Below, in pieces: positions 8,069 through 17,446 of a stretch of DNA of 64,000 bases (positions are counted from its first letter, which is position 1; every line of letters begins with the position of its first letter). Below the pieces are notes generated by a model that saw nothing but the letters and a program-made list of their open reading frames with translations, made no database searches and was not told the DNA's origin. A program made the position numbers and the translations under genes. This DNA comes from Rhodanobacteraceae bacterium (GTDB lineage: Bacteria; Pseudomonadota; Gammaproteobacteria; Xanthomonadales; Rhodanobacteraceae), in contig PLNP01000048.1 of the NCBI GenBank assembly GCA_003142815.1, positions 50,500 to 114,499 of the forward strand. The letters are read 5' to 3'.

Positions 8069-11000
8069 TCAGCCGTCGAAACCGTCCTTGAAGATCGTGT
8101 CGTCAGGCTGACAGGTGACGGCGACATTGGTCACGTTGGCGCCGGCAATGGTGCCGCTGCCGTTGGTTACCGCGCAGATCTGCGCCGGGCTGCTGGGCTG
8201 CGTGCCGACCGTGACCGCATACGCGGCGCCATCGGCGAGCGCGCTCGGGAACGTGAACGTGCCATCCGCGCTGACCGACAGGTCATTGGCGCCGTTGAGC
8301 TGCAGCACGAGACCACTGCCAACCAGACCGCTGACGTTGCCACCGACGGTGTAGGTCGGCGGCAAGAGCGCGAAGGTGGCGTCGACCGTGCAGTCCGCGG
8401 TCACCGGTGCCGTGGTGTAGAGGTTGCCGGCGAGGCTGCCGCCGCAACCCGTCACGGTGTCGATTGCGTACCCCGGGTCGGGCGTCAGCGTGAAGCTCGT
8501 CGTCGCGCCATCGTTGACGAGCTGAGGCGTCGACGGCGCAATCGAGCCGTTCGGTTCGGCCCACGGCGTCACCGTATGTTGCGTGGTGTTGGCCACGCAG
8601 CTCTGCACCTTGACGTCGTCCAGATACCAGCCATCGTGTCCGGTCGAGCTGTCGGAGCCGAGGCGGTAGCGGAACTGCACGCTCTGGCCGGCGTAGGCGC
8701 CGACATCGACGATCGAATTGTGCCAATCTTGCACGCCGCACCAAGCCTGCAGACCCGCCAGCGGATTCGAGTACGAGGCGGAGACCAGACCCGTGTACGG
8801 ATCGGTCAGCAACGACGCGCTGCTGATCTGGGTCCACGTGGCGCCGGCGGTTGTCGAGGCCTCCAGGATGCCGCCGTCATAGCAGGACGTGGCGGTGTTC
8901 TGTTCGATGTCGCGTTTGGTCCAGAACTGCAGCGTCAACGGCAATTGCCCGGACGGCAGCGCAATCGACGGCGACACGAAGCGCTGGTCGCTGACCGTGG
9001 CGGAATCATTTGCCTTCCACGAATGCGCGCCGCTGTGGAAGCTGGTGGTGTTGTCGGCCCAGGTATTGCCGACGCTGCCCGCGCCGAGCGACCAGCCACT
9101 GAGGCCGGCTTCAAACCCGTACGAGTACACCGTCGTCGCGACCGATCCGGTCGAGCAGTCACCCGCCAACGGCAGCGTCGTGAAGGTGAACACCGCGGAC
9201 GTCGCGCCCGCACCGCAGGCGTTGGCCGGACTGACGCGCCAGTAATACAGCGTGTTGGACGCGAGGTCGACGCCCGGCGTGACCGAAGTGCCGGTCACGG
9301 ACTGCGTGAACACGACGTTCGTGAACGCCGCGTCGGTGGCGACCTGGATCGTGTAGGTCTCGGTGTTGCTGCCCGACCACGAGAACGCCGGACGGACCGG
9401 CTGATTGGTCGCCGCGTTGGCCGGGCTGACCAGGGTTGGCGCCGGCGGCACCACCACGAACACCGACAGGCTGGCGGTCGCGGTCTGGTTGCTGGCGCCG
9501 GTCGCGGTGCCGTTGATCAGGATCGGATAGACACCCGCTGCGACACTGGCCGTATTGTCGATCAGCATCGAGCTCGATCCCGGCAAGGTCGGGACCGGAT
9601 TCGGAGTGAATCCGACCGTGGATGGCGAGGGGTTGCCCGACGCGCTCAGCGTGACCGGACTGTTGAAGCTGGCACTGGAACCGACGTTCACGGTGAACGT
9701 CGCCGGCGTTCCGGCGCAAACCGATGCGGCTGGCGGCGTCACCGCCAGCGTGAAACCGGGCGTGAGCGAACAGCCCGGGAACTTGAAGTTGCCGATGCGC
9801 GTTTTCCAACTGAACTGGCCGGTCGTTGAATAATATTCATTGGTGTACCAGAACGTGCAGTCGTCGACCGGATCGACGGTCAGGTCGCTGTAGTCGCCCC
9901 AGCGGTTGCCGGTACCGGTCTGGTGCCCGCCGCCATCGAACAGGTGCGATTCGCCTTGGGCGAGCGTGCCTGGCGGATCGGCCGCGAGGCGTCCGGCGTA
10001 GCGGAGCTGCGGATTGGTGCCGCTGTTGGCAGAGCTGAAGCCGACGGCGAGATTGCCCATGGCGTCCATCGCCGCACTGCCCATCCAGCGCCAGACCGTG
10101 TCAGGCTGGTACGTGCCTTCCTGAAATACCGTCGGCGTTCCACTCGTCGCATTGCGCAATTCGAACCAGCGCACGCCCGCGACGCTGCTGGCGCTGACCG
10201 AATAGTTTCCGACCAGCGCTTCGTGGTCGCCGAAATTGCGGTAGGCCAGCCGGAACATCAGGCGGTCACCGAGGCCATCCAGGTTGTCGCCCGGCTGGCC
10301 GCCCGGTTGCGGAACGCAGGCCCGCGTGGAGGGGCAAAGCGAGGTGAAGCCCGCGGCCGCAGGACTGCCGGCCAAGGTGAAGGTCGAGTTAGCCGGTGTC
10401 ACGAAGTCGGCATGGAAGTGATAGACCTTGTACGTGCCACTTCCCGGGAACTCCACGAACGGATTCGGGGCGCCCAAGGGCGGCAGGGTCGAACCATCGA
10501 GGTCGCCGGGCAGGATCGGATCATGGCTGTTCCCGAGAAGGCCCGTGCTGATGAAGGTCGTCGGGGTCCCGGCAAGCATCGCGGCGCGGTCGAACACATA
10601 CGGCTGCGGACCGAGATAGGCCGTGCCCGACGAATTGAACACGTTCATGCTCATGTAGTAACCGTCCGGCCATACGCTGAGATGCGGATAGTCGAAGAAG
10701 TTCGTGCCGAGATGGAAACCGTAGCGGTGGTAGGAACCGGTCGCATCGCTGGTCGTGGAGACTGCGATGCACTCGTCGGTGGGCACGCCTGAGCCTGCGA
10801 ACTGGGTGACAATCCAGCGCTTGGCGAGCTGGTCATAGAGCAAGACCGGATCGCCGTCGCCGCTGGTCTCGCAGACACCGCCGAAGCCAGCCCACAGCGC
10901 CGAGATGCCGGTGGGCCCCACCACGGAAGCGCCCGTGCTCTTGTTGAAGACCTCAAAGCCTTCGTTGACTATCTGGACGTACTGCGTCTCGCCCACTTCG

Positions 11001-11371
11001 CCGTTGGTATCGGGCGGCGCACAGTTGCATCCGACGCCGGGGAAGCCGATGCCATCGAAGTTCAGGATCGGGATCGGCATCTGCGCAATCGGCGCCAAAG
11101 TGTGCTGGACGACCGGATCCGGGCTGTCGACATGGTGATTGGGTACCTTCGGGTTTGCGGCCGCTTCGCGCCGTTCGCCCTTGTTTTCACCATTCCATGC
11201 CGGCAGGTAATACAGCGGCAGCGAGGTGTCGTTCTGATACGAGGTGCCGACCTGCAGACCGCTGCCCTCCTCACCAGGCGCCGCCCTTTGGGCCAGCGCC
11301 GATGCAGCCGACGTGGCAACCAGCACTACAAAGGCCGTCTTCCACAGGGACGGATACTTGAGAAGTTTCAT
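8069..11371 (-). CDS. Large multidomain secreted protein with an IFxDGF tail
   Basis: The 1,100-residue product starts MKLLKYPSLWKTAFVVLVA with a signal peptide ending SALAQ; a GGGGGA site precedes this ATG. Residues about 80-600 form an unnamed extracellular region with CNCAPPDTNGEVGETQYVQ and LLYDQLAKRWIVTQFA. A fibronectin III-like segment (PANAATNQPVRPAFSW) covers about 640-730. A MAM-like or M6-peptidase-associated lectin-like domain, with YGFEAGLSGWSLG and HDGWYLDDVKVQSC, covers about 735-930. A Gly-rich bacterial repeat (about 935-1000) follows. The C-terminus is DDTIFKDGFDG, a tail shared with the fragment at 63356-63535. No catalytic motif is seen, so adhesion or surface display is possible but unproven. 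Confidence 0.85.
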   Translation of the reverse strand: MKLLKYPSLWKTAFVVLVATSAASALAQRAAPGEEGSGLQVGTSYQNDTSLPLYYLPAWNGENKGERREAAANPKVPNHHVDSPDPVVQHTLAPIAQMPIPILNFDGIGFPGVGCNCAPPDTNGEVGETQYVQIVNEGFEVFNKSTGASVVGPTGISALWAGFGGVCETSGDGDPVLLYDQLAKRWIVTQFAGSGVPTDECIAVSTTSDATGSYHRYGFHLGTNFFDYPHLSVWPDGYYMSMNVFNSSGTAYLGPQPYVFDRAAMLAGTPTTFISTGLLGNSHDPILPGDLDGSTLPPLGAPNPFVEFPGSGTYKVYHFHADFVTPANSTFTLAGSPAAAGFTSLCPSTRACVPQPGGQPGDNLDGLGDRLMFRLAYRNFGDHEALVGNYSVSASSVAGVRWFELRNATSGTPTVFQEGTYQPDTVWRWMGSAAMDAMGNLAVGFSSANSGTNPQLRYAGRLAADPPGTLAQGESHLFDGGGHQTGTGNRWGDYSDLTVDPVDDCTFWYTNEYYSTTGQFSWKTRIGNFKFPGCSLTPGFTLAVTPPAASVCAGTPATFTVNVGSSASFNSPVTLSASGNPSPSTVGFTPNPVPTLPGSSSMLIDNTASVAAGVYPILINGTATGASNQTATASLSVFVVVPPAPTLVSPANAATNQPVRPAFSWSGSNTETYTIQVATDAAFTNVVFTQSVTGTSVTPGVDLASNTLYYWRVSPANACGAGATSAVFTFTTLPLAGDCSTGSVATTVYSYGFEAGLSGWSLGAGSVGNTWADNTTSFHSGAHSWKANDSATVSDQRFVSPSIALPSGQLPLTLQFWTKRDIEQNTATSCYDGGILEASTTAGATWTQISSASLLTDPYTGLVSASYSNPLAGLQAWCGVQDWHNSIVDVGAYAGQSVQFRYRLGSDSSTGHDGWYLDDVKVQSCVANTTQHTVTPWAEPNGSIAPSTPQLVNDGATTSFTLTPDPGYAIDTVTGCGGSLAGNLYTTAPVTADCTVDATFALLPPTYTVGGNVSGLVGSGLVLQLNGANDLSVSADGTFTFPSALADGAAYAVTVGTQPSSPAQICAVTNGSGTIAGANVTNVAVTCQPDDTIFKDGFDG

Positions 11372-11840
11372 TAAATTCCCCCACTCTGACCCAGCACATT
11401 CCGGACGCACGATTGCGCCTCGGATTCGTAACCGTCACCTCTGCTCGCCGATCATTGCGATAGGCCGGAATGTCCGGCATGGCCATCAAAGGCAGCCGGT
11501 CAAGCCAATCACGGAAATGCCAGCGACTTTCAAAATCGATTCGTCTTGCCCCATCACCACACTGCCCAGGCTCGCGCGAAGCGGAGTTCAGTATGGCGGT
11601 CCGAGCCATCGCTATTATCCATCCAGCGACTGACGGACTATACGTCCATGACATGACCGCGGGCAACTCCGCCGCCGGCTTGCGCATGACAGCGGCCGCG
11701 CTGCGCTTTGGCGTCCGAATGGCGCGTTGCGGAGCAACGGCTCGACGATGATTCCCGGCGCGTCCCTCTCAAGCAGCACGACCGCCCCCAGCAAACACCT
11801 GGGATGCGGCGGCGGCAGCGCCAAAAGAGCAGGGCAGCTC
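11372..11840. other. Intergenic stretch without a supported gene
   Basis: Between the secreted protein start and the hybrid kinase stop lie about 470 bases. Short open frames exist on both strands, but none has a convincing start with ribosome site, domain or coding-like third positions. The bases directly beside 11371 should hold the promoter of the secreted protein. No clear hairpin was seen. Confidence 0.5.
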
Positions 11841-14800
11841 TCAATCACGCGCCGCGCCGCGCTCGTCGAGCAACGACGCGATCACGCCGGCGAGCAGCAC
11901 GCTCGTCAACGGCTTGCGCAGCAATGCGTCCATGCCGGCGGCGCGGATCTGCGCTTCCTCGTCGCCGACCGAGCGTGCGGTCACCGCGACCAGTGGCAGC
12001 GCCGCGTGTGCGCTGGCGCGGATCATGCGCGCCAGCTGCAGGCCATCGATGCCGGGCAGGTCAAGATCGAGCAGCGCCAAGTCGAAGCGCGCGCGCCTGA
12101 GCTCGGCCAGGGCGGCGAGCCCGTTCGGCACGTGGGTAGCGCGGTGGCCGAGCCGCGTGAGCAGGCCGGCGATGACCTCGGCGACGGTCGCGTCGTCTTC
12201 GACCAGCAGAACATCAAGTGCCGAGCCTGGCGAAGCGGCCGCGGATGCGACCGGCGCCGTCTGCCTCGTGCGCGCGCCGGCCGCCTCGTAGATCGGCAGG
12301 TCGACGTCGAACGCGCTGCCCGCGCCGGGCGCGCTCGACACCGAGATCGAGCCGCCCATCAGTACGGTGAGCTCGCGGCAGATCGCGAGGCCGAGACCGC
12401 TGCCGCCGTGCCGACGCGTCACGCCATCGGCCTGCTCGAAGCGGTTGAACAGGCGCGCTCGCAATTCCTCGCTCATGCCCGGTCCGCTGTCGGCAACATG
12501 GAAACGCAGATGGCTGGCGCCCGCGCGCAGCAGCTCCAGCGTGACCCCGCCGCACTCAGTAAACTTCAGCGCGTTGTTGACCAGGTTGAGCAGGATCTGC
12601 TTGATGCGCAGTTCGTCACCCCGGATCAGCGCAGGCACGTCCGCCGCGACCTTGATCGAGATCGACAGCCCCTTGCGCTGCGCCAGTGGCTGTTGCAGCG
12701 CGGCCACCTCGCGCACCAGCGCCGCCGGATCCAGCGGCTGGTCGTCGAGCGCCAGTTTGCCGGCCTCGATGCGCGCGATGTCGAGACTGTCGTTAACCTG
12801 CCGCAACAGCAACTGGCCGGATTGGTGGATCGCGGTCGCGTAGCCGCGCTGGCGCTCGTCGAGCTCGGTGCCGAGCAGCAGTTCGCTCATGCCGAGCACG
12901 CCGGTCATCGGCGTGCGGATCTCGTGGCCCATTGTCGCGAGGAACGCGGATTTCGCTTCACTCAACTGTTCGCTGCTGCGACGGCGCTCCTCGGCCAGCG
13001 CAAGCGCATGCCGGCGCCGGATGCGGGTACGGTACGCGTGCAGCGCCGCGACACCGGTAAGCAATACGGCCAACGCGTACAGCGCGAGCGCCAGCGGCGT
13101 TGCCCACGGCGCGCGTGCGACATAGAGCGACAGCGCGGGTGCGAGTTCGGTCCATGCGCCATCCGCGTTTGCCGCGCGCATATGGAGTCGATAGCTTCCG
13201 GCCGGAAGCTGCGAATAGACGCGCTCGCCGTGCTCGGCATCGACCCAGTCGCGGTCAAAACCTTCGAGCTGGAAACGGTAACGATTGGACGCCGAATTGG
13301 CGTACGACAACACGCGCACCTCGACCCGAAAATCGAGGTCGTTGTAGCGCAGCTCGATCGGCGCGGTGCTGTCGAGAGCCAGCGTGCGATCTGCACGACG
13401 CACGCTGAGCGCAGTGATGCGCAGCGGCGGCGCGGGCATGTCCAGTCGCAGCGCAGCCGGATCGAAGGCGACCACGCCGCCGAGCGTGCCTGCATACAAC
13501 GTTCCGTCCGGCGCCACGGCAAGAGCGCCGGGCAGGAATTCCTGGCTCGGCAACCCGTCGCGTGTATCGAAGCGGCGCACCACGTGCGAGCGGCCGTGGA
13601 CGCGCCAGAGGCCGCGCGACGAGGTGGCCCAGACGCTGCCATCGGCGGAAATTGCGAGTGCGTTGGCGCTCACGGTCGGCCACCCGCTCGCGGCATCGAA
13701 ACGCTGTTCGGCATACGCGACACCGGCGTCGACGCGGTAACGCTCGAGCGCTCCGAGCCGATCCAGCCAAAGCTTGCCATCCGGCGCGAACGCGAGTGCA
13801 TGGATCGAGTCGTGCGCAATCCCCTCAACCGCGACGAAGCGGTCCGCGCTGGCGTCGTAGCGCTCGACGCCGCTCGCGGTCGCCAGCCACGGGTTGCCCT
13901 GCGCATCCAGCGCGAGCACAAAGATATCGGCATCGCCCAGCGTCTTCGCGGCCGGTGTATAGCGGTGCAGGACGCGCGGCGGATCGGATGCGATGTGCGC
14001 GACGCCGCCGCCATGCGCACTGGCCCAGATGCTGCCATCTGGTGCACGCGCGAGGTTGTCGACGAAACCCTGCGGCAGCGCGTCGGCGCGAGTCAGGTCG
14101 ACCGGCATGTCGACCGCCATGAGGGTATCCAACGCATAGCGCCGCAGGCCAGTCTGGAAGCCGACCCAGATGCGATCGGTGCCATCGGGAAGCACGGCGG
14201 TCAGAAGTTGCCCGGCAATATGCAGGCGCTCGCCCCAGCGTTCGATATGGCCGCTGGCGCGGTCGATCCGGTCCAGCCCATCGCTGCCGCTGGCTGCCCA
14301 GATCGTGCCCGCGGGATCGACGCCGAGCGCCTTGACCCGCGCGCGCGTCAGGCTCGCCGGATCGCCGGGGATATGCCGCAACGCGACGAAATTGCGCCAA
14401 TGCGGCGGCAGGCGCGCGACCCCGCCATCGAACAACGCGAACCAGGTGCCCCCTTCGGCATCGCGCAGGATATCCATCGTGCGTGTACCCGGATACGCGC
14501 CCGGCGCGGCCTCTTCCGCGCTGTAGCGCTGCAGGCCATGCGCGTCGAAACTCGCGACGCCGGTCAGCGTGCCGATCCACAGGCCCGCATCGCCGGCGCG
14601 CGCGAGCGCCGATACCATCAACGCCGGCGTCGCGTTCGCGAGTTCGCCCTGATAGCGCAGCTCGGCATCGACGCGGAACAGGCCTTTGCGCGTGCCGACC
14701 AGCATGCTGCCGTCGGCATCGGGCAGGAACGCCATGACGATCGACGGGCCGGCACGCGCGGCCAGCGGCGGTAGTTGGACATGCACGATGCGGCCGTCGG

Positions 14801-15413
14801 CGTTGCGCACGTCGAGGCCGTCGTCAGTACCGATCCAGAGCCGATTGCGCGCGTCGGCATACAGCGCATACACGGTGCTCGAACGCAGGCTGTCCGGGTC
14901 CTCGGCGTCATGGTCGACATGCAGGAAGCTGCCGTCCGGCTGCAAACGATTGAGGCCGCCGAGATAGGTGCCAACCCAGATGCCACCGGCAGCGTCCTCG
15001 GCGAGCGAAAACAGATCGTCGCTGCCGAGCGTGCCGATTGCGTTGGGTCGATGTCGCCAATGCGTGAAGCGCTTGCCGTCCGCTTCGAGCCGGTTGAGAC
15101 CCGATGCCTCGCCGCCACACCAGAGATTGCCGGCGCGGTCGACCAGCAGCGCCGAGACATCGTTCGAAGCCAGCGAGGCAGGATCGGCGGGATCGTGCCG
15201 AAACAAGCGAAAGCCGACGCCATCGTAGCGTGCGAGCCCGTCCTGGGTGCCGATCCAGATGAATCCGTCTCGATCCTGCACGGTCTTGTAGACGACGCTC
15301 GACGGTAATCCATCGGCAACCGTCATCGGCACGAATTGCGGCGGCGCTGGCGGCGGTCCCGCAGCCGCCACGGCGATCAACACAAGCAATGGCAACGCCA
15401 GCAATCCGCGCAT
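11841..15413 (-). CDS. Hybrid histidine kinase with two-component-regulator propeller sensor
   Basis: The 1,190-residue protein has a signal peptide (MRGLLALPLLVLIAVAAA) and a large periplasmic sensor. About fourteen propeller repeats of the form DGFIWIGTQDGLARYDG span residues 35-640, followed by a Y_Y_Y domain (SNRYRFQLEGFDRDW). After a membrane segment (PLALALYALAVLLTGVAAL) come HisKA with ATMGHEIRTPMTGVLGMSE (His about 828), a HATPase domain with NLVNNALKF and GSGLGLAICREL, and a receiver with VLLVEDD and LLDLDLPGIDGLQ (Asp about 1114). There is no DNA-binding domain, so an output partner is needed. The ligand is unknown; in Bacteroidetes this sensor type often detects polysaccharides. 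Confidence 0.95.
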   Translation of the reverse strand: MRGLLALPLLVLIAVAAAGPPPAPPQFVPMTVADGLPSSVVYKTVQDRDGFIWIGTQDGLARYDGVGFRLFRHDPADPASLASNDVSALLVDRAGNLWCGGEASGLNRLEADGKRFTHWRHRPNAIGTLGSDDLFSLAEDAAGGIWVGTYLGGLNRLQPDGSFLHVDHDAEDPDSLRSSTVYALYADARNRLWIGTDDGLDVRNADGRIVHVQLPPLAARAGPSIVMAFLPDADGSMLVGTRKGLFRVDAELRYQGELANATPALMVSALARAGDAGLWIGTLTGVASFDAHGLQRYSAEEAAPGAYPGTRTMDILRDAEGGTWFALFDGGVARLPPHWRNFVALRHIPGDPASLTRARVKALGVDPAGTIWAASGSDGLDRIDRASGHIERWGERLHIAGQLLTAVLPDGTDRIWVGFQTGLRRYALDTLMAVDMPVDLTRADALPQGFVDNLARAPDGSIWASAHGGGVAHIASDPPRVLHRYTPAAKTLGDADIFVLALDAQGNPWLATASGVERYDASADRFVAVEGIAHDSIHALAFAPDGKLWLDRLGALERYRVDAGVAYAEQRFDAASGWPTVSANALAISADGSVWATSSRGLWRVHGRSHVVRRFDTRDGLPSQEFLPGALAVAPDGTLYAGTLGGVVAFDPAALRLDMPAPPLRITALSVRRADRTLALDSTAPIELRYNDLDFRVEVRVLSYANSASNRYRFQLEGFDRDWVDAEHGERVYSQLPAGSYRLHMRAANADGAWTELAPALSLYVARAPWATPLALALYALAVLLTGVAALHAYRTRIRRRHALALAEERRRSSEQLSEAKSAFLATMGHEIRTPMTGVLGMSELLLGTELDERQRGYATAIHQSGQLLLRQVNDSLDIARIEAGKLALDDQPLDPAALVREVAALQQPLAQRKGLSISIKVAADVPALIRGDELRIKQILLNLVNNALKFTECGGVTLELLRAGASHLRFHVADSGPGMSEELRARLFNRFEQADGVTRRHGGSGLGLAICRELTVLMGGSISVSSAPGAGSAFDVDLPIYEAAGARTRQTAPVASAAASPGSALDVLLVEDDATVAEVIAGLLTRLGHRATHVPNGLAALAELRRARFDLALLDLDLPGIDGLQLARMIRASAHAALPLVAVTARSVGDEEAQIRAAGMDALLRKPLTSVLLAGVIASLLDERGAARD

Positions 15414-15457
15414 GTAGTCCTCCCCTGCGCCGATACTGCCATGTGCGAGCGGCAGAC

Positions 15458-15611
15458 GCAGCCTCGACGATTGTCGCGGCCGAACTGGCGTTGTTCACAT
15501 ACGTGTCTTCCGTTCGCCCTGAGCGTAGCCGCAAAGCAGCCTCAACGATTGTCGCCGCCGAACTGGCGGTGTTCGCATACGTGCATTCCGTTCGCCCTGA
15601 GCGTAGCCGCG
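15458..15611. repeat. Tandem duplication, 78-bp unit, two copies
   Basis: Copy 1 starts at 15458 and copy 2 at 15536; they differ at a few positions. Each carries cgattgtcgc, gccgaactggcg and ends cgttcgccctgagcgtagcc. The region from 15414 to 15741 holds no gene and continues with related repeat debris (gaagtcgaagggttcccggg). Confidence 0.85.
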
Positions 15612-15741
15612 CAGTGGCGAAGTCGAAGGGTTCCCGGGTCGGCACAGGCGCTTCGACTCCGCGGCTGGCGGCCGCTACGCTCAGCGCGAACGGCTTCGGG
15701 TTTGCGCATGGTTGCGGGCGATCGCCATTAGAATCGCCTCC

Positions 15742-17238
15742 ATGCCGCAGCCCCGTCTCCCGCTACGCCTGATTTTCCTTGCCGCCATCGCGATCGGCGC
15801 GGCCCTGCTGCTCGGCCTCGTCGTCGCGACGCTGAACAGCCTGCTGGAGTTCTATCAGCGCGTGGCCGCACTGCCACTGTGGCTGCGCGCACCGCTGATC
15901 GTCGCCGGCGCAGTAATGCTCGGCGCGCTGTTGTGGCTGCTCTGGCGCATCGCGCGCCCGGCGCAGAAGTCGTCGCTGGCCGCACCGATTCCAGTATCGC
16001 GCGCCGAGGTCGACACGCGCATCGATGCGCTGCGCGAACGTCATGCCGAAACCGCGGCGCTCGAAGGCGAGCTGGCCGAGCTCGACCAGCGCCGCGCGAC
16101 GGGCGAAGTGTACGTCGCGCTGTTCGGCGAGATCTCGACCGGCAAGTCGAGCCTGATCCGCGCGCTCGCGCCGGCTGTCGCACCCGACATCGACGTGCGC
16201 GGCGGCACCACGCGCAGCATCACGCATCATCGCGGCCGCTTGCGCGATGGCCGCGAACTCATTCTCGCCGACGTCCCCGGCAGCGGCGAAGTCGATGGCG
16301 CCGTTCACGAACAACTCGCGCGCGACGAGGCGTTGCGCGCGCATGCGGTCGTCTATCTGACTGCCGCGGACCTGACCCGCGCGCAGGACGCCGAATTGGC
16401 CTGGCTGAGTGGGTTCGGCAAACCGCTGCTGCTCACATTGAACAAGGCCGATCTCTACGACGACATCGAGCGCGCGCAACTGCTGCAGCGTTTCGGGCAG
16501 CGTTACGCGAAACGCGCACGCGCGATCGTCGCGATCAGTACGGGCGGCAGCGAACGCTACGAGCGCACCCTCGCCGACGGCCGCCGCGAACACGTGGAAC
16601 GCGAACGCACACCGGAAATCGATGCATTGATCGATGCACTCGGCGAACTCACCGCCCCGGGTGCGCACGGACTCGAACCCGCGCGCGAAGCGGCCGTACT
16701 CGCCGAAGTCGGCCGGCGCGGCGACGAACTCGCGCGTGCGACCGCGGCGCGCGAATCGGCGCAAACGGTGACCAAGTACACGCGCCGCGCGATCGTCGGC
16801 GCGATGGCTGCGGTCGTGCCCGGCAGCGACATCCTGATCCAGGGCGCGCTCGGCACTGCGCTGGTGCGCGAACTCGCGCGCATCCACGGCGTCGCCGTGC
16901 GCGAGCTCGACGTGGAAGCACTGCTCTCGCGGATAGGGCTCACGGTGCGCAACACGACCGCGATCGTGCTCGCGATCGCCGGCAACGCGCTGAAGGCGTT
17001 CCCCGGCCTCGGCACGCTCGGTGGCGGCATGCTGCACGCGATCGCGTACGGACTGGTGTTCGACAGCCTCGGCCATGCGTTGTCGGCAACGCTCGCCGAG
17101 CACTCTGCACTCGACGCCGCCGATGTCGAAACCCGCGTGCGCGCGCTGCTCGCCGAGCCGCAACGCGAGCGCGTCGAGCGCGTCGCGCGGCTGGCGCTGG
17201 AATCGGTGCGGAGCAAAGTCCGCGGCGGTGCCGACTGA
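15742..17238 (+). CDS. Membrane-associated GTPase with DUF697-like C-terminus
   Basis: The 498-residue protein has two N-terminal membrane segments (LRLIFLAAIAIGAALLLGLV and LWLRAPLIVAGAVMLGALL). A dynamin/Era-like G domain follows: P-loop GEISTGKSS (about residues 132-140), G3 DVPGSGE and G4 NKADLY. The last 160 residues are hydrophobic and alpha-helical (RRAIVGAMAAVVPGSDILIQ, IAGNALKAFPGLGTLGGG) and resemble DUF697, a membrane-inserting domain linked to GTPases. ATG 15742 is used because the ten residues before it are not needed and lack a ribosome site. A similar protein lies at 21807-23183. Role unknown. Confidence 0.85.
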   Translation: MPQPRLPLRLIFLAAIAIGAALLLGLVVATLNSLLEFYQRVAALPLWLRAPLIVAGAVMLGALLWLLWRIARPAQKSSLAAPIPVSRAEVDTRIDALRERHAETAALEGELAELDQRRATGEVYVALFGEISTGKSSLIRALAPAVAPDIDVRGGTTRSITHHRGRLRDGRELILADVPGSGEVDGAVHEQLARDEALRAHAVVYLTAADLTRAQDAELAWLSGFGKPLLLTLNKADLYDDIERAQLLQRFGQRYAKRARAIVAISTGGSERYERTLADGRREHVERERTPEIDALIDALGELTAPGAHGLEPAREAAVLAEVGRRGDELARATAARESAQTVTKYTRRAIVGAMAAVVPGSDILIQGALGTALVRELARIHGVAVRELDVEALLSRIGLTVRNTTAIVLAIAGNALKAFPGLGTLGGGMLHAIAYGLVFDSLGHALSATLAEHSALDAADVETRVRALLAEPQRERVERVARLALESVRSKVRGGAD

Positions 17239-17292
17239 TCGCAGAACCCAGCAACACGCCACCTGCCGTGACGCGCTCACTCCGATATTCCT

Positions 17293-17446
17293 CCAGGGAA
17301 CGTCTGAATAATCCTTTGCTCGTCATTCCGGCGAAAGCCGGAGGCGCTTCACAACAGCGAAGCTGGTCATCTAGTTCCTTCAATGGATTGCCAAGACACT
17401 GGACCCAGGCTTTCGCCGGAATGACGAATAAATCAGGCGTTCCCTA
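17293..17446. mobile_element. MITE-like element with nested inverted repeats
   Basis: The outer ends agggaacgtctgaataa (left) and ataaatcaggcgttccct (right) are imperfect inverted repeats. Inside them cgtcattccggcgaaagcc (17321-17339) is mirrored by ggctttcgccggaatgacg (17408-17426). The element has no ORF. Its right end supplies the TAG stop of the OPT transporter gene (17444-17446), so it touches that coding sequence. Confidence 0.75.

Noticed and set aside
7940..9829. 629-codon plus-strand frame opposite the large secreted protein
   Set aside because: Antisense artefact: low-complexity Arg/Gly/Ala product with no motif.
11727..14774. 1,015-codon open frame on the plus strand opposite the hybrid kinase
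   Set aside because: It is antisense to a gene with clear domains; its Arg/Ala-rich product has no recognisable fold and arises from high GC codon bias.
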